From contig NZ_SDGK01000009.1 in NCBI RefSeq assembly GCF_004521965.1, positions 1 to 53,527 on the forward strand: a stretch of DNA of 53,527 nt, read 5' to 3'. Below the pieces are notes generated by a model, which was given only the letters and a program-made list of their open reading frames with translations, ran no database searches and was not told the origin of the DNA. Both the position numbers and the translations under genes were made by a program. Below, piece after piece: positions 26,728 through 36,157 of the stretch. Numbering within the stretch: position 1 is the first letter of the stretch; every line of letters begins with the position of its first letter. This stretch comes from Weissella cibaria (GTDB lineage Bacteria > Bacillota > Bacilli > Lactobacillales > Lactobacillaceae).

Positions 26728-27336
26728 TTAATTTGCCAATTCACCAGCTGACCGCAATTGCGCCAACATATCAATGGCAGCACGACCCCGGTGAGCGTAA
26801 TTGACACGATCCGGCATGTCAATTTCAGCCAATGTCTGACCGGTTTCCGTAACCATGAGTTCGTCGAGTCCATTGCGACCACCACGTGGCGCCGTTGCTA
26901 ACGTGACGCCACCACGCGCCTGGCTAAAATAGTGCTGGCCGATTGGTGTAATCACGACAAAATCCGCTTGTAAATACGCCGTACGATCCGCTCCGTCTGG
27001 TAATTGTGCCAACACATAAGCATTAATTTCCGCATCCTCACGTAGCTGATGGGCTTGGAATTCGCGCATGGTTGTGACACCAAAATGATCCGGAATGGCT
27101 GGGACAAACATCGCTGAATCGTCCGCCAAAATGTATTCATCCGGTAACAACGCATGAATGGTTGTCGCCTTAACTTGCGCATTTTCCGCCATGTTATCAG
27201 TGGTTTCTGCTGGAAAAGCAATCTGATCATGTAACTCACGATAATTAATTGCTGTTACCCCTAATGTTTGCAAGTATTCTACCATTTCAGCTGTTTTATG
27301 TGAGTTATTCGACGCAATTACGAGTCGTGTCAGCAT
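26728..27336 (-). CDS. rdgB: Non-canonical purine NTP pyrophosphatase (RdgB/HAM1-like), divergent
   Basis: This 202-residue protein has the order of motifs of the HAM1 family, which hydrolyses XTP/dITP/ITP to monophosphates: ASNNSHKTAEM at residues 8-18, ADDSAMFVPAI at about 71-81, a central YFSQARGGVTL and a terminal NYAHRGRAAI. Several usual residues differ, for example DDSGL is DDSAM and the late SHR is AHR, and the GFGYDP block reads GGRNGLDEL. The start codon overlaps the folC stop (TAATG) with GGAGG upstream, so it is translationally coupled. Assignment rests on fold-level motifs. Confidence 0.75.
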   Translation of the reverse strand: MLTRLVIASNNSHKTAEMVEYLQTLGVTAINYRELHDQIAFPAETTDNMAENAQVKATTIHALLPDEYILADDSAMFVPAIPDHFGVTTMREFQAHQLREDAEINAYVLAQLPDGADRTAYLQADFVVITPIGQHYFSQARGGVTLATAPRGGRNGLDELMVTETGQTLAEIDMPDRVNYAHRGRAAIDMLAQLRSAGELAN

Positions 27337-28634
27337 TACATCTCCTCCGTTTCGATAGCACGCAAGGTATAAAATGACCCCGTGACAACAATCAACGCCT
27401 CTGATGATTCACGCACCCGACGAGCCAAAGTAATCGCTGCACTCGGGTCATCCGCGATTTCCACATCGACGTTGCTCATCATCACAATCTTAGCTGCCAG
27501 TTCGTCCGCAGACATCGCACGATCTGAATCCGGCGTCACCGCAATTACTGTATCAACGTGTGGTAACAATTCCTCTAGCATGTCGTGGTATTGCTTACCT
27601 TGCAATAACCCTAAGACCACAACTGGCTTAAATGGTAAATGCCAAGAGCGAATGGCTGCCACCAAACTGATAATGCCATCTGGGTTGTGGGCCCCGTCGA
27701 ACAAAATATTGCGCTTTTTATCAAATTCCATCCGGCCTGTAATTTTGACGTGCGCTAAAGCTTCAGCAACTGCTACATCTTCAATCGTATAACCGCGTTC
27801 CTTTAAAACCGTCACAATCTGCAAAACTGTGCTCAAATTATTAGCCTGATAGGCACCAGTTAGTGACAGCTTCAGCCCTTCAAATTGATCGGCATTCAAC
27901 TCCAAACCGCGTGGCGATGACTTAACAATCGTAATTGCCGGCTTAGGGTGCGTGTTCCATTTCGCACCAACAGCAATCGCTTTTTCTTTCAACAAGCGAT
28001 ACACTTCGATATCCTGACCAGGATAATTCACGATGGTTGCACCTGCTTTAATCGCACCTGCTTTATCAGCCGCGATTTCAAGTAGATCATTTCCCAGCAA
28101 ACCGATGTGATCGTATGAAATCTTCGTAAATGCAACAACCAATGGGGTATCAACTACATTAGTGGCATCGCGTAAGCCACCCACACCGGCCTCTAAAATC
28201 ACAAAACCCATTTCAGTGCGGGCAAAGTGCTCCAACGCAATCAATGTCCACCATTCAAACTTGGTCAACGTATCCTCATCACCACCGTGCGCTTTAATCT
28301 CTTCTAAAACATGTTGATAACTTTTAATGAAGGCTTCTTCAGTAATCATCTCACCATTCGTCGTAATCACTTCGCGATCATTCAGAATTGCCGGCGTCGA
28401 AAAGTGCCCAACTTGGTAACCAGCCGTCTCTAAAATACTAGCCAGCATCACCCCGGTTGAACCTTTACCATTGGTACCGACGATGTGAATAACTTTTAAT
28501 TGTCGCTCAGGATTACCCATCCACCGCAAAATTTCTTTCAACATGCCGACACGATTACCGTGTTCATCAGGTCTTACTCGCCAAGCACCACCCATTTTTG
28601 ATGTAATTTGTCGATAAGTTTCAGCCGCACCCAT
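27336..28634 (-). CDS. folC: Folylpolyglutamate synthase / dihydrofolate synthase
   Basis: This 432-residue Mur-ligase-like enzyme adds glutamate to folates. The P-loop GTNGKGSTGVMLAS is at about residues 50-63, followed by GHFSTPAI, then EAGVGGLRDATNVV and the C-terminal FDGAHNPDGI, all typical of FolC. AAGGACAGG precedes the ATG. It heads the folC-rdgB-murE operon. Whether it also has dihydrofolate synthase activity cannot be decided here. Confidence 0.93.
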   Translation of the reverse strand: MGAAETYRQITSKMGGAWRVRPDEHGNRVGMLKEILRWMGNPERQLKVIHIVGTNGKGSTGVMLASILETAGYQVGHFSTPAILNDREVITTNGEMITEEAFIKSYQHVLEEIKAHGGDEDTLTKFEWWTLIALEHFARTEMGFVILEAGVGGLRDATNVVDTPLVVAFTKISYDHIGLLGNDLLEIAADKAGAIKAGATIVNYPGQDIEVYRLLKEKAIAVGAKWNTHPKPAITIVKSSPRGLELNADQFEGLKLSLTGAYQANNLSTVLQIVTVLKERGYTIEDVAVAEALAHVKITGRMEFDKKRNILFDGAHNPDGIISLVAAIRSWHLPFKPVVVLGLLQGKQYHDMLEELLPHVDTVIAVTPDSDRAMSADELAAKIVMMSNVDVEIADDPSAAITLARRVRESSEALIVVTGSFYTLRAIETEEM

Positions 28635-28876
28635 GATTTACCTGTCCTTATAATAATGAAGAAGTCGTGATCGAGTGACCATTCACTCGTTCCGTGTTGG
28701 CATTCGATATAATATGGCCAACAAAACTGTTTTTCTAACGGTTAATTTTACCATAGATAGTCAGTATCGGAACGCTTGGACTTATCATTTACCAGCTAAT
28801 TAACCAATTTCAATTGTATTGTTCGGTTATATTAAACATGACGGTTTTTTCATATATAAAATATTAACTTTTTCGT
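28635..28876. other. Divergent intergenic region between folC and the metal ABC importer
   Basis: About 240 bp without a gene. It holds a CGAGTG/CACTCG dyad near 28677-28694 in the folC leader and a TTGGC/GCCAA dyad around an AT-rich TATAAT segment (28694-28718). Minus-strand TATTAT inside that dyad is the likely folC -10 region. The AT-rich remainder (28790-28876) shows nothing I can name. Confidence 0.4.
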
Positions 28877-28905
28877 TTGTCAACCCGGACAAAAACTGGT
28901 AGATT
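28877..28905 (+). promoter_or_regulatory. Promoter of the metal ABC importer operon
   Basis: TTGTCA (28877-28882), a 17-bp spacer and TAGATT (28900-28905). Transcription should start about 28912, giving a 50-nt leader. Confidence 0.6.
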
Positions 28906-28923
28906 GTTAAGCGTCATTCTTTT

Positions 28924-28940
28924 TTACTTTTGAAAAGTAA
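28924..28940. promoter_or_regulatory. 17-bp palindromic operator candidate for the metal importer
   Basis: TTACTTTT, one base, AAAAGTAA is a perfect palindrome placed just after the predicted start point and before the AAGGGA ribosome binding site. The position fits a metalloregulator roadblock (MntR, Zur or PerR type), but the sequence is not one I know as a defined box. Confidence 0.5.
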
Positions 28941-28962
28941 GTATATATGAAGGGATTTGCAT

Positions 28963-29712
28963 ATGTTAACCATCTCAAACCTGACTGTCGGGTACGAATA
29001 TGGCCCGATTTTTACAGATTTATCCATTTCATTTAACGATAAGGAATTGATTGGGATTATTGGTCCAAATGGGGCCGGTAAATCAACATTAATTAAATCA
29101 ATCCTAGGCATTATTCAGCCAAGTGCTGGTGACATCACATTAAACGCCCTGCCAGTTACCAATCGTCTTCGTCGCGACAAGTTTGCTTATGTACCACAAC
29201 GTAGCGATTTGGATTTAGACTTCCCAGTCAACGTCTTCGATTTAGTAATGATGGGGGTTTTATCCCAAATATCACGTTGGCATAGTGTCGGTAAAGCTGA
29301 AGAAGCACTGGCACAACAGGCACTCGAACGCATGGACATTGCCCATTTGGCAAATCGTTCTTTGAATGAACTGTCAGGTGGCCAACGCCAACGCGCACTA
29401 GTTGCTCGAGCATTAGTGCAAGATGCCGACGTTTACTTGCTCGATGAGCCGTTTGTCGGTATCGACGTGGCCTCTGAAGCCCAAATTATGGATGCCTTGC
29501 GCGAACTTCGCGATGCCGGTAAGACAATTATTATTGTGCACCATGATTTGAGTAAGGTCACCAACTATTTTGACTCAGTTGTCCTACTCAACCATGGCGT
29601 TCTAAATCAGGGTACGCCTGATCAAGTAATGGACGCAACCAGTTTGTCACAAGCCTACGGTGATCATTTAATCATCATAGATCGTCACAATCACATTGTT
29701 CAAGGAGGTTAA
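28963..29712 (+). CDS. mntA: Mn/Zn-type ABC transporter ATP-binding protein
   Basis: This 249-residue ATPase belongs to the cluster 9 (manganese/zinc/iron) ABC importer family. Walker A is GPNGAGKSTLIK (about residues 37-48), the Q-loop lies in YVPQRSDLDLDFP, the signature is LSGGQRQRALVARAL, Walker B is VYLLDEP and the H-loop HHDLSK. ATG at 28963 follows AAGGGA at eight bases; an upstream TTG is less likely. The permease gene starts 1 bp after its stop. Manganese is the more likely substrate in a lactic acid bacterium, but zinc is possible, so the symbol is tentative. Confidence 0.85.
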   Translation: MLTISNLTVGYEYGPIFTDLSISFNDKELIGIIGPNGAGKSTLIKSILGIIQPSAGDITLNALPVTNRLRRDKFAYVPQRSDLDLDFPVNVFDLVMMGVLSQISRWHSVGKAEEALAQQALERMDIAHLANRSLNELSGGQRQRALVARALVQDADVYLLDEPFVGIDVASEAQIMDALRELRDAGKTIIIVHHDLSKVTNYFDSVVLLNHGVLNQGTPDQVMDATSLSQAYGDHLIIIDRHNHIVQGG

Positions 29713-29713
29713 A

Positions 29714-30553
29714 ATGGCAGCACTTTTAAATTTTTTCCATGCTTTCGGACAATACACTTTTTTGCAAAATGCTTTGCTCGCTGGTGTGATCATTGGCCTA
29801 ATTTCCGGCGTAATTGGCGCATTTAGTATTTTGCAAGGTACGGCGCTTATCGGCGATGCCATGTCACACGCGGTTTTGCCAGGTATCGCAATTGCCGCCC
29901 TACTCAGCATCCCCTACTACTGGGGCGCTGGTGTGTTTGGTTTGCTAGCCGCCCTCATCATTAACTTCATCGCGGAACATACGCCGTTAAAGACTGATGC
30001 GGCGATAGGCCTCACATTTAGTAGCTTCTTTGCATTAGGCACAATTATTATGACGGCGGGTCACTCAACCACTAAGTTGACTGATATTTTATTCGGAAAT
30101 ATTCTCGCTGTTTCTGGTGGTGACCTCATTTCAAGCCTTGTGATTGGCTTAATCGTTATCTTAGTTGTCGCCATTTTTTACCGTGAGCTGTACCTCACGA
30201 CTTTTGATCGATCATACGCCCAAGCGCAAGGTATTCGAGCAAATCTATTCCGAAACCTATTAGTCGTCATGATTACATTGGTTATCATTGTGGCATTACG
30301 CGCCGTCGGGGTCATTTTGGTAACGGCCCTGCTCATCACACCCGCGGCAAGCGCCCGATTATTAGTTAAGCGGTTCCAACCGATGATTTGGTTATCTGCG
30401 ACATTTGGTGTGTTGAGTGCTTTTATTGGTTTGTTTCTCAGTTACACGTTCGACTGGCCATCTGGTCCAGCCATCGTTGTAACTGGTGCGGTTATTTTTA
30501 TTTTATCGTTTATTGCTCATACAGGTTTGCGATTGCAAAATCGCCGCACCTAG
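29714..30553 (+). CDS. mntB: Mn/Zn-type ABC transporter permease
   Basis: This 279-residue ABC-3 family permease has about eight membrane helices and the family marks GTALIGDAMSHAVLPG (about residues 44-59) and VVGVI-type helices ending in LLITPAASARLL. AAGGAGG lies just upstream of ATG 29714. It sits between the ATPase and binding-protein genes and forms the membrane channel of the importer. Metal specificity (Mn or Zn) is inferred from the family only. Confidence 0.87.
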   Translation: MAALLNFFHAFGQYTFLQNALLAGVIIGLISGVIGAFSILQGTALIGDAMSHAVLPGIAIAALLSIPYYWGAGVFGLLAALIINFIAEHTPLKTDAAIGLTFSSFFALGTIIMTAGHSTTKLTDILFGNILAVSGGDLISSLVIGLIVILVVAIFYRELYLTTFDRSYAQAQGIRANLFRNLLVVMITLVIIVALRAVGVILVTALLITPAASARLLVKRFQPMIWLSATFGVLSAFIGLFLSYTFDWPSGPAIVVTGAVIFILSFIAHTGLRLQNRRT

Positions 30554-30582
30554 TCTTTTTTTACAATTAGGAGTTTAGTTTT

Positions 30583-31527
30583 ATGAAGCGCATTATTGGG
30601 ATTATTGTTGCCCTTGTTGTAGTCGTTGCTGTTGCATTTGGTTTGATGCACCGCAACGATCAGTCAGATGGTCGCGCAGCTGATGGCCGTTTGAACGTTG
30701 TCTCATCATTCTCAATTATTAATCAAATTTCTGAAGAAGTTGGTGGTAAGTACGTTAACGCCCACACGATTACTGCTATCGGTGCTGACCAACACGATTA
30801 TGACCCTACTCCAACCGATGTGAAGCGTACGCAAGATGCAGCTATTGTTTTCTCAAATGGCCTGAACTTAGAAAAGGGTGGTTCTGGTTGGTTTGATAAG
30901 TTGATGAATACCACCGATAAGCATGTTGGTAAGGAAATCTTCAACGTGACGGACGGCATTAAGACAATTAAGTTAACAACAGCTGGCGTGGCTGGTCAAG
31001 ATAATCCTCACGCTTGGAATGGTGTGCTAGAAGGTAAGACTTACGCCGCTAACATTGCTAAGGTCCTTGAAAAGAAGGATCCTGCCCACAAGGCTTATTA
31101 TGCTAAGCGCGCAACAGCTTATGAAGCAAAGTTGCAAAAGTTGTATGACAGGTGGCACGCTAAGTTTGCCGTTTTGCCTGCTGACAATAAGAAGTTGGTT
31201 ACACAAGAAGGTGCAATGGCCTACTTCGCCCGCGACTTTGGTTTGAAGCCATACTTCATCTGGGAAATCGATACAGAATCAAACGGTACCCCTTCACAAA
31301 TCCGCACGTTGGTTGAAGCTTTGCAAGGCGAAAAGGTTCGCGCAACCTTCGTTGAGCAAGGTGAATCAGACAAGCCAATGCAAACAGTTATCTCACAAAT
31401 CAACTCACACATTGCTGGTGAATTGTGGACGGACTCTGTTTCTAAGAAGTCTGGCGTTGTCCCAACGTACTACGATTTGTTGAACCACAACGCACAAACA
31501 ATCTATGATGGTTTGACGTCAAAGTAA
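30583..31527 (+). CDS. mntC: Metal ABC transporter substrate-binding protein
   Basis: This 314-residue extracytoplasmic binding protein of the ZnuA/PsaA cluster has an N-terminal hydrophobic segment (residues 4-21). Candidate metal ligands are the His in ADQHDYDPTPTDV, the His in NPHAWNG, the Glu in WEIDTESNG and a late Asp (TDSV). Unlike most such proteins in Gram-positives it has no lipobox cysteine after the hydrophobic segment, so it may be held by an uncleaved N-terminal anchor. TAGGAG precedes the ATG. It closes the three-gene importer operon and a terminator follows. Confidence 0.85.
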   Translation: MKRIIGIIVALVVVVAVAFGLMHRNDQSDGRAADGRLNVVSSFSIINQISEEVGGKYVNAHTITAIGADQHDYDPTPTDVKRTQDAAIVFSNGLNLEKGGSGWFDKLMNTTDKHVGKEIFNVTDGIKTIKLTTAGVAGQDNPHAWNGVLEGKTYAANIAKVLEKKDPAHKAYYAKRATAYEAKLQKLYDRWHAKFAVLPADNKKLVTQEGAMAYFARDFGLKPYFIWEIDTESNGTPSQIRTLVEALQGEKVRATFVEQGESDKPMQTVISQINSHIAGELWTDSVSKKSGVVPTYYDLLNHNAQTIYDGLTSK

Positions 31528-31535
31528 CGCATTAC

Positions 31536-31585
31536 AAAAGCACCCGCTTAGACTTTAGGCCTAAACGTAAACGGGTGGCTTTTTA
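31536..31585 (+). terminator. Terminator of the metal importer operon
   Basis: A long imperfect hairpin (AAAAGC-CCCG arm with CGGG-GGCTTTTT arm and an inner CTTTAGG/CCTAAA pairing), then a T run on the plus strand. Confidence 0.75.
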
Positions 31586-31600
31586 TATCCTCCGTAAAAA

Positions 31601-31626
31601 ACGCCGCCCCTGGTGCAGGACGACGT
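31601..31626 (-). terminator. Terminator of the broken hypothetical gene
   Basis: A 10-bp stem (31601-31610 with 31617-31626), paired with G-U bonds only when read on the minus strand, then TTTTT. It serves the gene at 31708-32151. Confidence 0.65.
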
Positions 31627-31707
31627 CTAAGATTACGCTGTACCTTTATAATAGTCTAAATTCGTGAAAAAACAACTATTTGCGTGCGATGAAACCATGC
31701 CTCGCCA

Positions 31708-32151
31708 TCAGTTTATACCACGTCGTGTGAAGACATTATGACTTAACAATGTTTTCAAGATTAAATCCTGTGACTGATTCTGCTGCATATCACAAAGCGT
31801 TGCCACCAAATCACGGTCACGCGTCGTTAAATCTGGGCTAAGTATCAACGACTCAAGATATTCCGCTACAATCGAGGCTTTCTCATCGTGTTTCGCCATA
31901 AACGCGGGTCGCATCGCTTCAGGGTCAATATAAAACGACACTGGTGTCAGTACCTCACTGCGACGTACATCTGGTTGTGACACATCAATATGCAAACTAT
32001 GTCGCTACGTGGCATCAGTTGGCAGGACATCTAATTGCGCCAATGCAATTGCCATATCCCATGCTCACTTAGTATGGTGGGCTAATTGTTGATAGAAAGC
32101 GTGCTTTGTATTCGCCAGCTGTGCAACGGGCGTTTTCTGCTTTCCAAACAT
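31708..32151 (-). pseudogene. Hypothetical protein gene with two in-frame nonsense codons
   Basis: From ATG 32151 (GAGG seven bases upstream) to the stop at 31708 one frame of 148 codons stays open except for TGA and TAG at about codons 29 and 50. There are no frameshifts. The encoded protein would be soluble and mixed alpha/beta, with segments such as HIDVSQPDVRRSEVLTPV and SPDLTTRDRDLVATL. I do not recognise it. Its own ribosome binding site and terminator show it was a real gene. Internal restart at a GTG or ATG after the second stop is possible but has no clear ribosome binding site. Confidence 0.6.
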
Positions 32152-32170
32152 ATCCATTCCTCACAAAAAA

Positions 32171-32190
32171 ACCTACCAAAATGGCAGGCT
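32171..32190 (-). terminator. Terminator of dagK
   Basis: A short GC stem (ACCTACC with GGCAGGCT, one G-U pair) followed on the minus strand by seven T. It lies immediately past the dagK stop. Confidence 0.75.
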
Positions 32191-32195
32191 CTTTT

Positions 32196-33152
32196 TTACT
32201 TGTGTTCATTCAATAAAATTGGGGCCTTAATCAAGTTATCACTTGGCATGTCATCGACATTGGCCACCAATGCAATGTGTGCGTGATAGTTCTTAAAGAC
32301 GACCGGTGCATCCCCACCGTACTCACCATCCAAGTTAATCATAATCTTGGCATTTTCATCTAATGGTGTAATTTCAACAGTTTCTGATTTTACATACAGC
32401 AAGTTTGGATCATCGACGTGCTTGCCAGTTAGCACTTCTGAAATTAAACCCAGGATCTCAGCGAACTTCGTTGTCTTAACCACCAACAACGTAAACTTAC
32501 CATCGTCCAACTTAGCATCTGGCACAATTTGTTCAAAGCCGCCGACTGAATTAGTTAAGGCTAGGAAAAACATTGATGAGGTGCCCTCAAATTCACCATC
32601 ATCATACTTAACGCGCAGATTCATTGGTGCCACACGGGTCAACATTTCAGCACCCTTCACAACATAGGCGAGGTACCCATACATTGACTTGAGCCTTGAT
32701 GGTACCGAATACGTCAATTCAGACAATGAGCCGCCAGCTGCAATGTTAATGAAATACGTATCATTTGCACGTCCAACATCCATCTTAGCAGCCATACCCT
32801 TTAGGATGACCTTAGCAGCGGCCAGCGGATCCTCACGTGGAATGCGCAAAGCACGTGCATAGTCATTGGTTGTACCAGCCGGGATAATTGCTAACATTGG
32901 TCGGTTATCCAATGGCGCAATGCCGTTAACAACTTCATTGATTGTACCGTCACCACCGGCCGCAATCAGCAAATCAAACCCATCTTCCGCAGCTCGACGC
33001 GCCTCATTTAACGCCGAATTAGGCTCCGGCGTTGTGGCAAACGCACTGGTTTCGTAACCAGCTTGTTCATAAACATTTAAAATATCAACCAAATCACGAC
33101 GAATCGCCTCACGCCCAGAGGTTGGGTTATAAATGATACGTGCACGCTTCAT
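32196..33152 (-). CDS. dagK: Diacylglycerol kinase (DagK/DgkB, lipid kinase family)
   Basis: This 318-residue soluble lipid kinase phosphorylates diacylglycerol to phosphatidate, recycling the diacylglycerol released in lipoteichoic acid synthesis. The catalytic-domain start IYNPTSGRE (residues 6-14) and the nucleotide-binding AAGGDGTINEVVNGI (about 64-78) are clear, and the C-terminal beta-sandwich domain is present. AGAGGAG precedes the ATG. It lies downstream of gatB, separated by a hairpin without a T run, so partial read-through from the gat operon is possible. Confidence 0.9.
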   Translation of the reverse strand: MKRARIIYNPTSGREAIRRDLVDILNVYEQAGYETSAFATTPEPNSALNEARRAAEDGFDLLIAAGGDGTINEVVNGIAPLDNRPMLAIIPAGTTNDYARALRIPREDPLAAAKVILKGMAAKMDVGRANDTYFINIAAGGSLSELTYSVPSRLKSMYGYLAYVVKGAEMLTRVAPMNLRVKYDDGEFEGTSSMFFLALTNSVGGFEQIVPDAKLDDGKFTLLVVKTTKFAEILGLISEVLTGKHVDDPNLLYVKSETVEITPLDENAKIMINLDGEYGGDAPVVFKNYHAHIALVANVDDMPSDNLIKAPILLNEHK

Positions 33153-33189
33153 AGCTGTGTTTCTCCTCTTAGAAATAATTATATGTACT

Positions 33190-33215
33190 GCTCGGTATAG
33201 TTTCCTATACCGAGC
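33190..33215. repeat. Perfect 11-bp hairpin between gatB and dagK
   Basis: GCTCGGTATAG, TTTC, CTATACCGAGC: an exact inverted repeat without a T run on either side. It may be an mRNA processing or stability element, or a weak terminator. Confidence 0.6.
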
Positions 33216-33254
33216 CTAAAGTTAGCTTTACATCAGCTTTGTTGTTTACGCTAT

Positions 33255-34700
33255 TTATTCAGGCTTACGAGCTTGCAACCCAGCCATCAACAATTCGTTA
33301 ACAACATTTGGATTTGCGTTACCCTTAGTTTCCTTCATGATCTTACCAACCAAGAAGCCAACCGCACGGTCCTTACCATTGTGGAAGTCAATAATTGATT
33401 GCTCATTGTCATCCAAAATACCGTCAATAATTGGCGTCAAAACAGCCGGATCAGACAACTGCTTCAAACCATTGGTCTCAACATATTCGACAGGGTCTTC
33501 ACCTTGCGTAATGGCTGCAAAGACCTTCTTAGCCATCTTCGTTGAAATCGTACCGTCATCAATCAACTTAATCATGCCGGCCAAGTGTGCTGGCGTCAAA
33601 GCAGTCTCTTCTAAATCAACTTGCTTCTCATTCAAGTACGCGTTAACATCACCCATCAAGTAGTTAGCTGAACGCTTTGGATCGGCCCCTTCTGCAACAG
33701 TTAAATCGAAAAAGTTCGCCATCGCCAACGTTTGCGTCAAAACTTCTGAATCATAGACTTCCAAACCAAGTTTATCAACATAGCATGCCTTACGTTCCGT
33801 TGCAGATTCTGGTAACTTCGAACGGACTTCTTCAACCCATTCGTCCGTCACATGAACTGGTGTCAAATCTGGCTCTGGGAAGTAACGGTAATCATCGGCC
33901 GTTTCCTTCTCACGCATCAAAACCGTCTCCCCGGTTGCTTCATCAAAGCGACGTGTTTGTTGCTTAATTGTGCCACCAGCCATGTAAATCTTAGCATGAC
34001 GATCTTCTTCAAACGCCAATGCCTTACGCACATAGTTGAATGAGTTCAAATTCTTCAATTCGACCTTTGTCCCGTATTCCTTAGAACCGACTGGGCGAAT
34101 TGAGATGTTGGCGTCGACACGCATTGACCCTTCTTGCATCTTAACGTCTGAGATACCCGTAAACTGGATGGCTTGACGCAAAGCTTCAAGGTAGGCGTAG
34201 GCTTCGTCTGGTGATGAAATGTCAGGGGCCCCAACGATTTCGATCAATGGTGTGCCTTGACGGTTCAAGTCAACATATGAGTACCCATCCGTCCCGTGGG
34301 TGTTCTTACCAGCATCTTCTTCAACGTGCAGTTCAGTGATACCCACACGCTTCTTCTCACCCTCAAACTCGATTTCCAACCAACCATTACGGCCGATTGG
34401 ATCTTGTTGTTGTGTAATTTGGTACGCCTTGGGGTTATCTGGATAGAAGTAATTCTTACGGTCCCAGTGCAAGTCACGTGTAACCTCAGCATTCAAAGCC
34501 AAAGCGGCCATCATACCATATTCCAACGCACCCTTATTCGCTTGTGGCAAAACACCAGGGTAACCCCAATCAATGACATTTGTATTTGCGTTAGGCTCAG
34601 CACCATATTGTACAGGTGATGGTGACATTGCCTTTGAGTTTGTTTTCAACTCAACGTGGACTTCAAGACCAATCGTCGTTTCAAAATTCGGCACAGCCAT
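33255..34700 (-). CDS. gatB: Aspartyl/glutamyl-tRNA amidotransferase subunit B
   Basis: This 481-residue subunit binds and phosphorylates the misacylated Glu-tRNA-Gln or Asp-tRNA-Asn before amidation. The N-terminus ([14 protein letters not shown]), the [13 protein letters not shown] block and the C-terminal GatB/YqeY helical domain ([19 protein letters not shown]) are all present. The ATG overlaps the gatA stop (TAATG), so subunits are made in coupled translation. It is the last gene of the gatCAB set. Confidence 0.97.
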   Translation of the reverse strand: MAVPNFETTIGLEVHVELKTNSKAMSPSPVQYGAEPNANTNVIDWGYPGVLPQANKGALEYGMMAALALNAEVTRDLHWDRKNYFYPDNPKAYQITQQQDPIGRNGWLEIEFEGEKKRVGITELHVEEDAGKNTHGTDGYSYVDLNRQGTPLIEIVGAPDISSPDEAYAYLEALRQAIQFTGISDVKMQEGSMRVDANISIRPVGSKEYGTKVELKNLNSFNYVRKALAFEEDRHAKIYMAGGTIKQQTRRFDEATGETVLMREKETADDYRYFPEPDLTPVHVTDEWVEEVRSKLPESATERKACYVDKLGLEVYDSEVLTQTLAMANFFDLTVAEGADPKRSANYLMGDVNAYLNEKQVDLEETALTPAHLAGMIKLIDDGTISTKMAKKVFAAITQGEDPVEYVETNGLKQLSDPAVLTPIIDGILDDNEQSIIDFHNGKDRAVGFLVGKIMKETKGNANPNVVNELLMAGLQARKPE

Positions 34701-36157
34701 TACTTGTTACCCCCCGGTACTTGTTCGAACAAACGTGTTGCTTGCTCATAAGCGTAGGCAGCACGGTAAATTGTCTCTTCTTGGAAGCGGTTTGCGATAA
34801 ATTGCATGCCAACTGGCAAACCGTTAACAAAACCAGCTGGTACTGACATTCCCGGCAAACCAGCCATGTTAACTGGGATTGTCAAAACGTCATTCATGTA
34901 AGTGACTTCAGGATCATCCTCATTGGCACCAAAGTTATAAGCAACGTTTGGCGTCGTTGGTGCAATAATCAAATCGTACTTTGCAAACACATTTTGGAAG
35001 TCTTCGTTCATCAACGTACGTACTTGTGCGGCCTTCTTAAAGAAGGCGTCGTAAGTACCAGCTGACAATGAGTACGTCCCCAGCATGATACGACGCTTCA
35101 CTTCGTCACCGAAACCTTGCGAACGTGTTTGGACATATAAATCATCCAAGTTCTTCACACCTTCTGGACGGAAGCCGTAGCGAATACCATCGAAACGTTG
35201 CAAGTTTGATGATGCTTCAGCTGAACCCAAAATGTAGTAAGCCGCCACACCATACTTTGTGTGTGGCAAAGACACTTCTTCTACTTCTGCGCCGAGCTCT
35301 TGCAACTTGGCAATACCAGACTTGATTGTGGCCTTAACATCGGGATTTATACCGGCCCCGAAGTATTCCGTTGGCACCGCAATCTTCAAACCCTTGATGT
35401 CGCCCGTCAAGTTCGCCGTGAAGTCAGGCACCGCAATGTCTGATGATGTTTGATCCTTCTCATCTTGACCAGCCATCGCTGCCAAAACGCGGGCGTTGTC
35501 TTTAACCGTACGGGTGAATACCCCAACTTGGTCCAATGATGACGCAAAGGCAATAACACCCCAACGTGATGCACGACCGTAAGTCGGCTTCATACCAACG
35601 ATACCGTTAAAGGCCGCTGGTTGGCGAATTGAGCCACCAGTATCAGTTCCCAATGCAAATGGCACTTGACCAGCTGCAACAGCAACAGCTGATCCACCTG
35701 ATGAACCACCAGGCACCTTTGTTTGGTCCCAAGCGTTCTTCGTCTTGCGGTAATATGACGTTTCGCTTGTTGAACCCATGGCAAATTCGTCCATGTTCAA
35801 CTTACCAACACCAATAGCACCGTTACCGCGCAACTTTTCAATAACCGTTGCATCATAAATTGGCTTAAAGTTTTGCAAAATCTTTGAAGCAGCAGTTGTT
35901 GTGACACCCTTGGTTACCAAGTTGTCCTTGATACCATATGGAATACCTGACATGACGTTGTCTGGGTCAATGCCGGCTTCATCAATTGCCTTAGCTTCTG
36001 CCAAAGCTTCATCCCTCATCACTGTGATAAAGGCTTCGTACGTATCGTCAGTGGCCGCAATGTTTGACAAAGTTGCTTCCGCCAACTCAACAGCTGTGAT
36101 TTCCTTGTTCACGAGTTGTTCGTGCAAGGTTTCCAAATCTGTGTGCAAGAAATCCAT
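34700..36157 (-). CDS. gatA: Aspartyl/glutamyl-tRNA amidotransferase subunit A
   Basis: This 485-residue amidase-signature enzyme supplies ammonia from glutamine. The catalytic Lys lies in YGIKDNL (about residue 74), and the cis-Ser and nucleophile Ser lie in PGGSSGGSA and [12 protein letters not shown]. Its length and the ending ([23 protein letters not shown]) are standard. The start overlaps the gatC stop by one base and the stop overlaps the gatB start, so the three are one translational unit. Confidence 0.97.
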   Translation of the reverse strand: MDFLHTDLETLHEQLVNKEITAVELAEATLSNIAATDDTYEAFITVMRDEALAEAKAIDEAGIDPDNVMSGIPYGIKDNLVTKGVTTTAASKILQNFKPIYDATVIEKLRGNGAIGVGKLNMDEFAMGSTSETSYYRKTKNAWDQTKVPGGSSGGSAVAVAAGQVPFALGTDTGGSIRQPAAFNGIVGMKPTYGRASRWGVIAFASSLDQVGVFTRTVKDNARVLAAMAGQDEKDQTSSDIAVPDFTANLTGDIKGLKIAVPTEYFGAGINPDVKATIKSGIAKLQELGAEVEEVSLPHTKYGVAAYYILGSAEASSNLQRFDGIRYGFRPEGVKNLDDLYVQTRSQGFGDEVKRRIMLGTYSLSAGTYDAFFKKAAQVRTLMNEDFQNVFAKYDLIIAPTTPNVAYNFGANEDDPEVTYMNDVLTIPVNMAGLPGMSVPAGFVNGLPVGMQFIANRFQEETIYRAAYAYEQATRLFEQVPGGNK

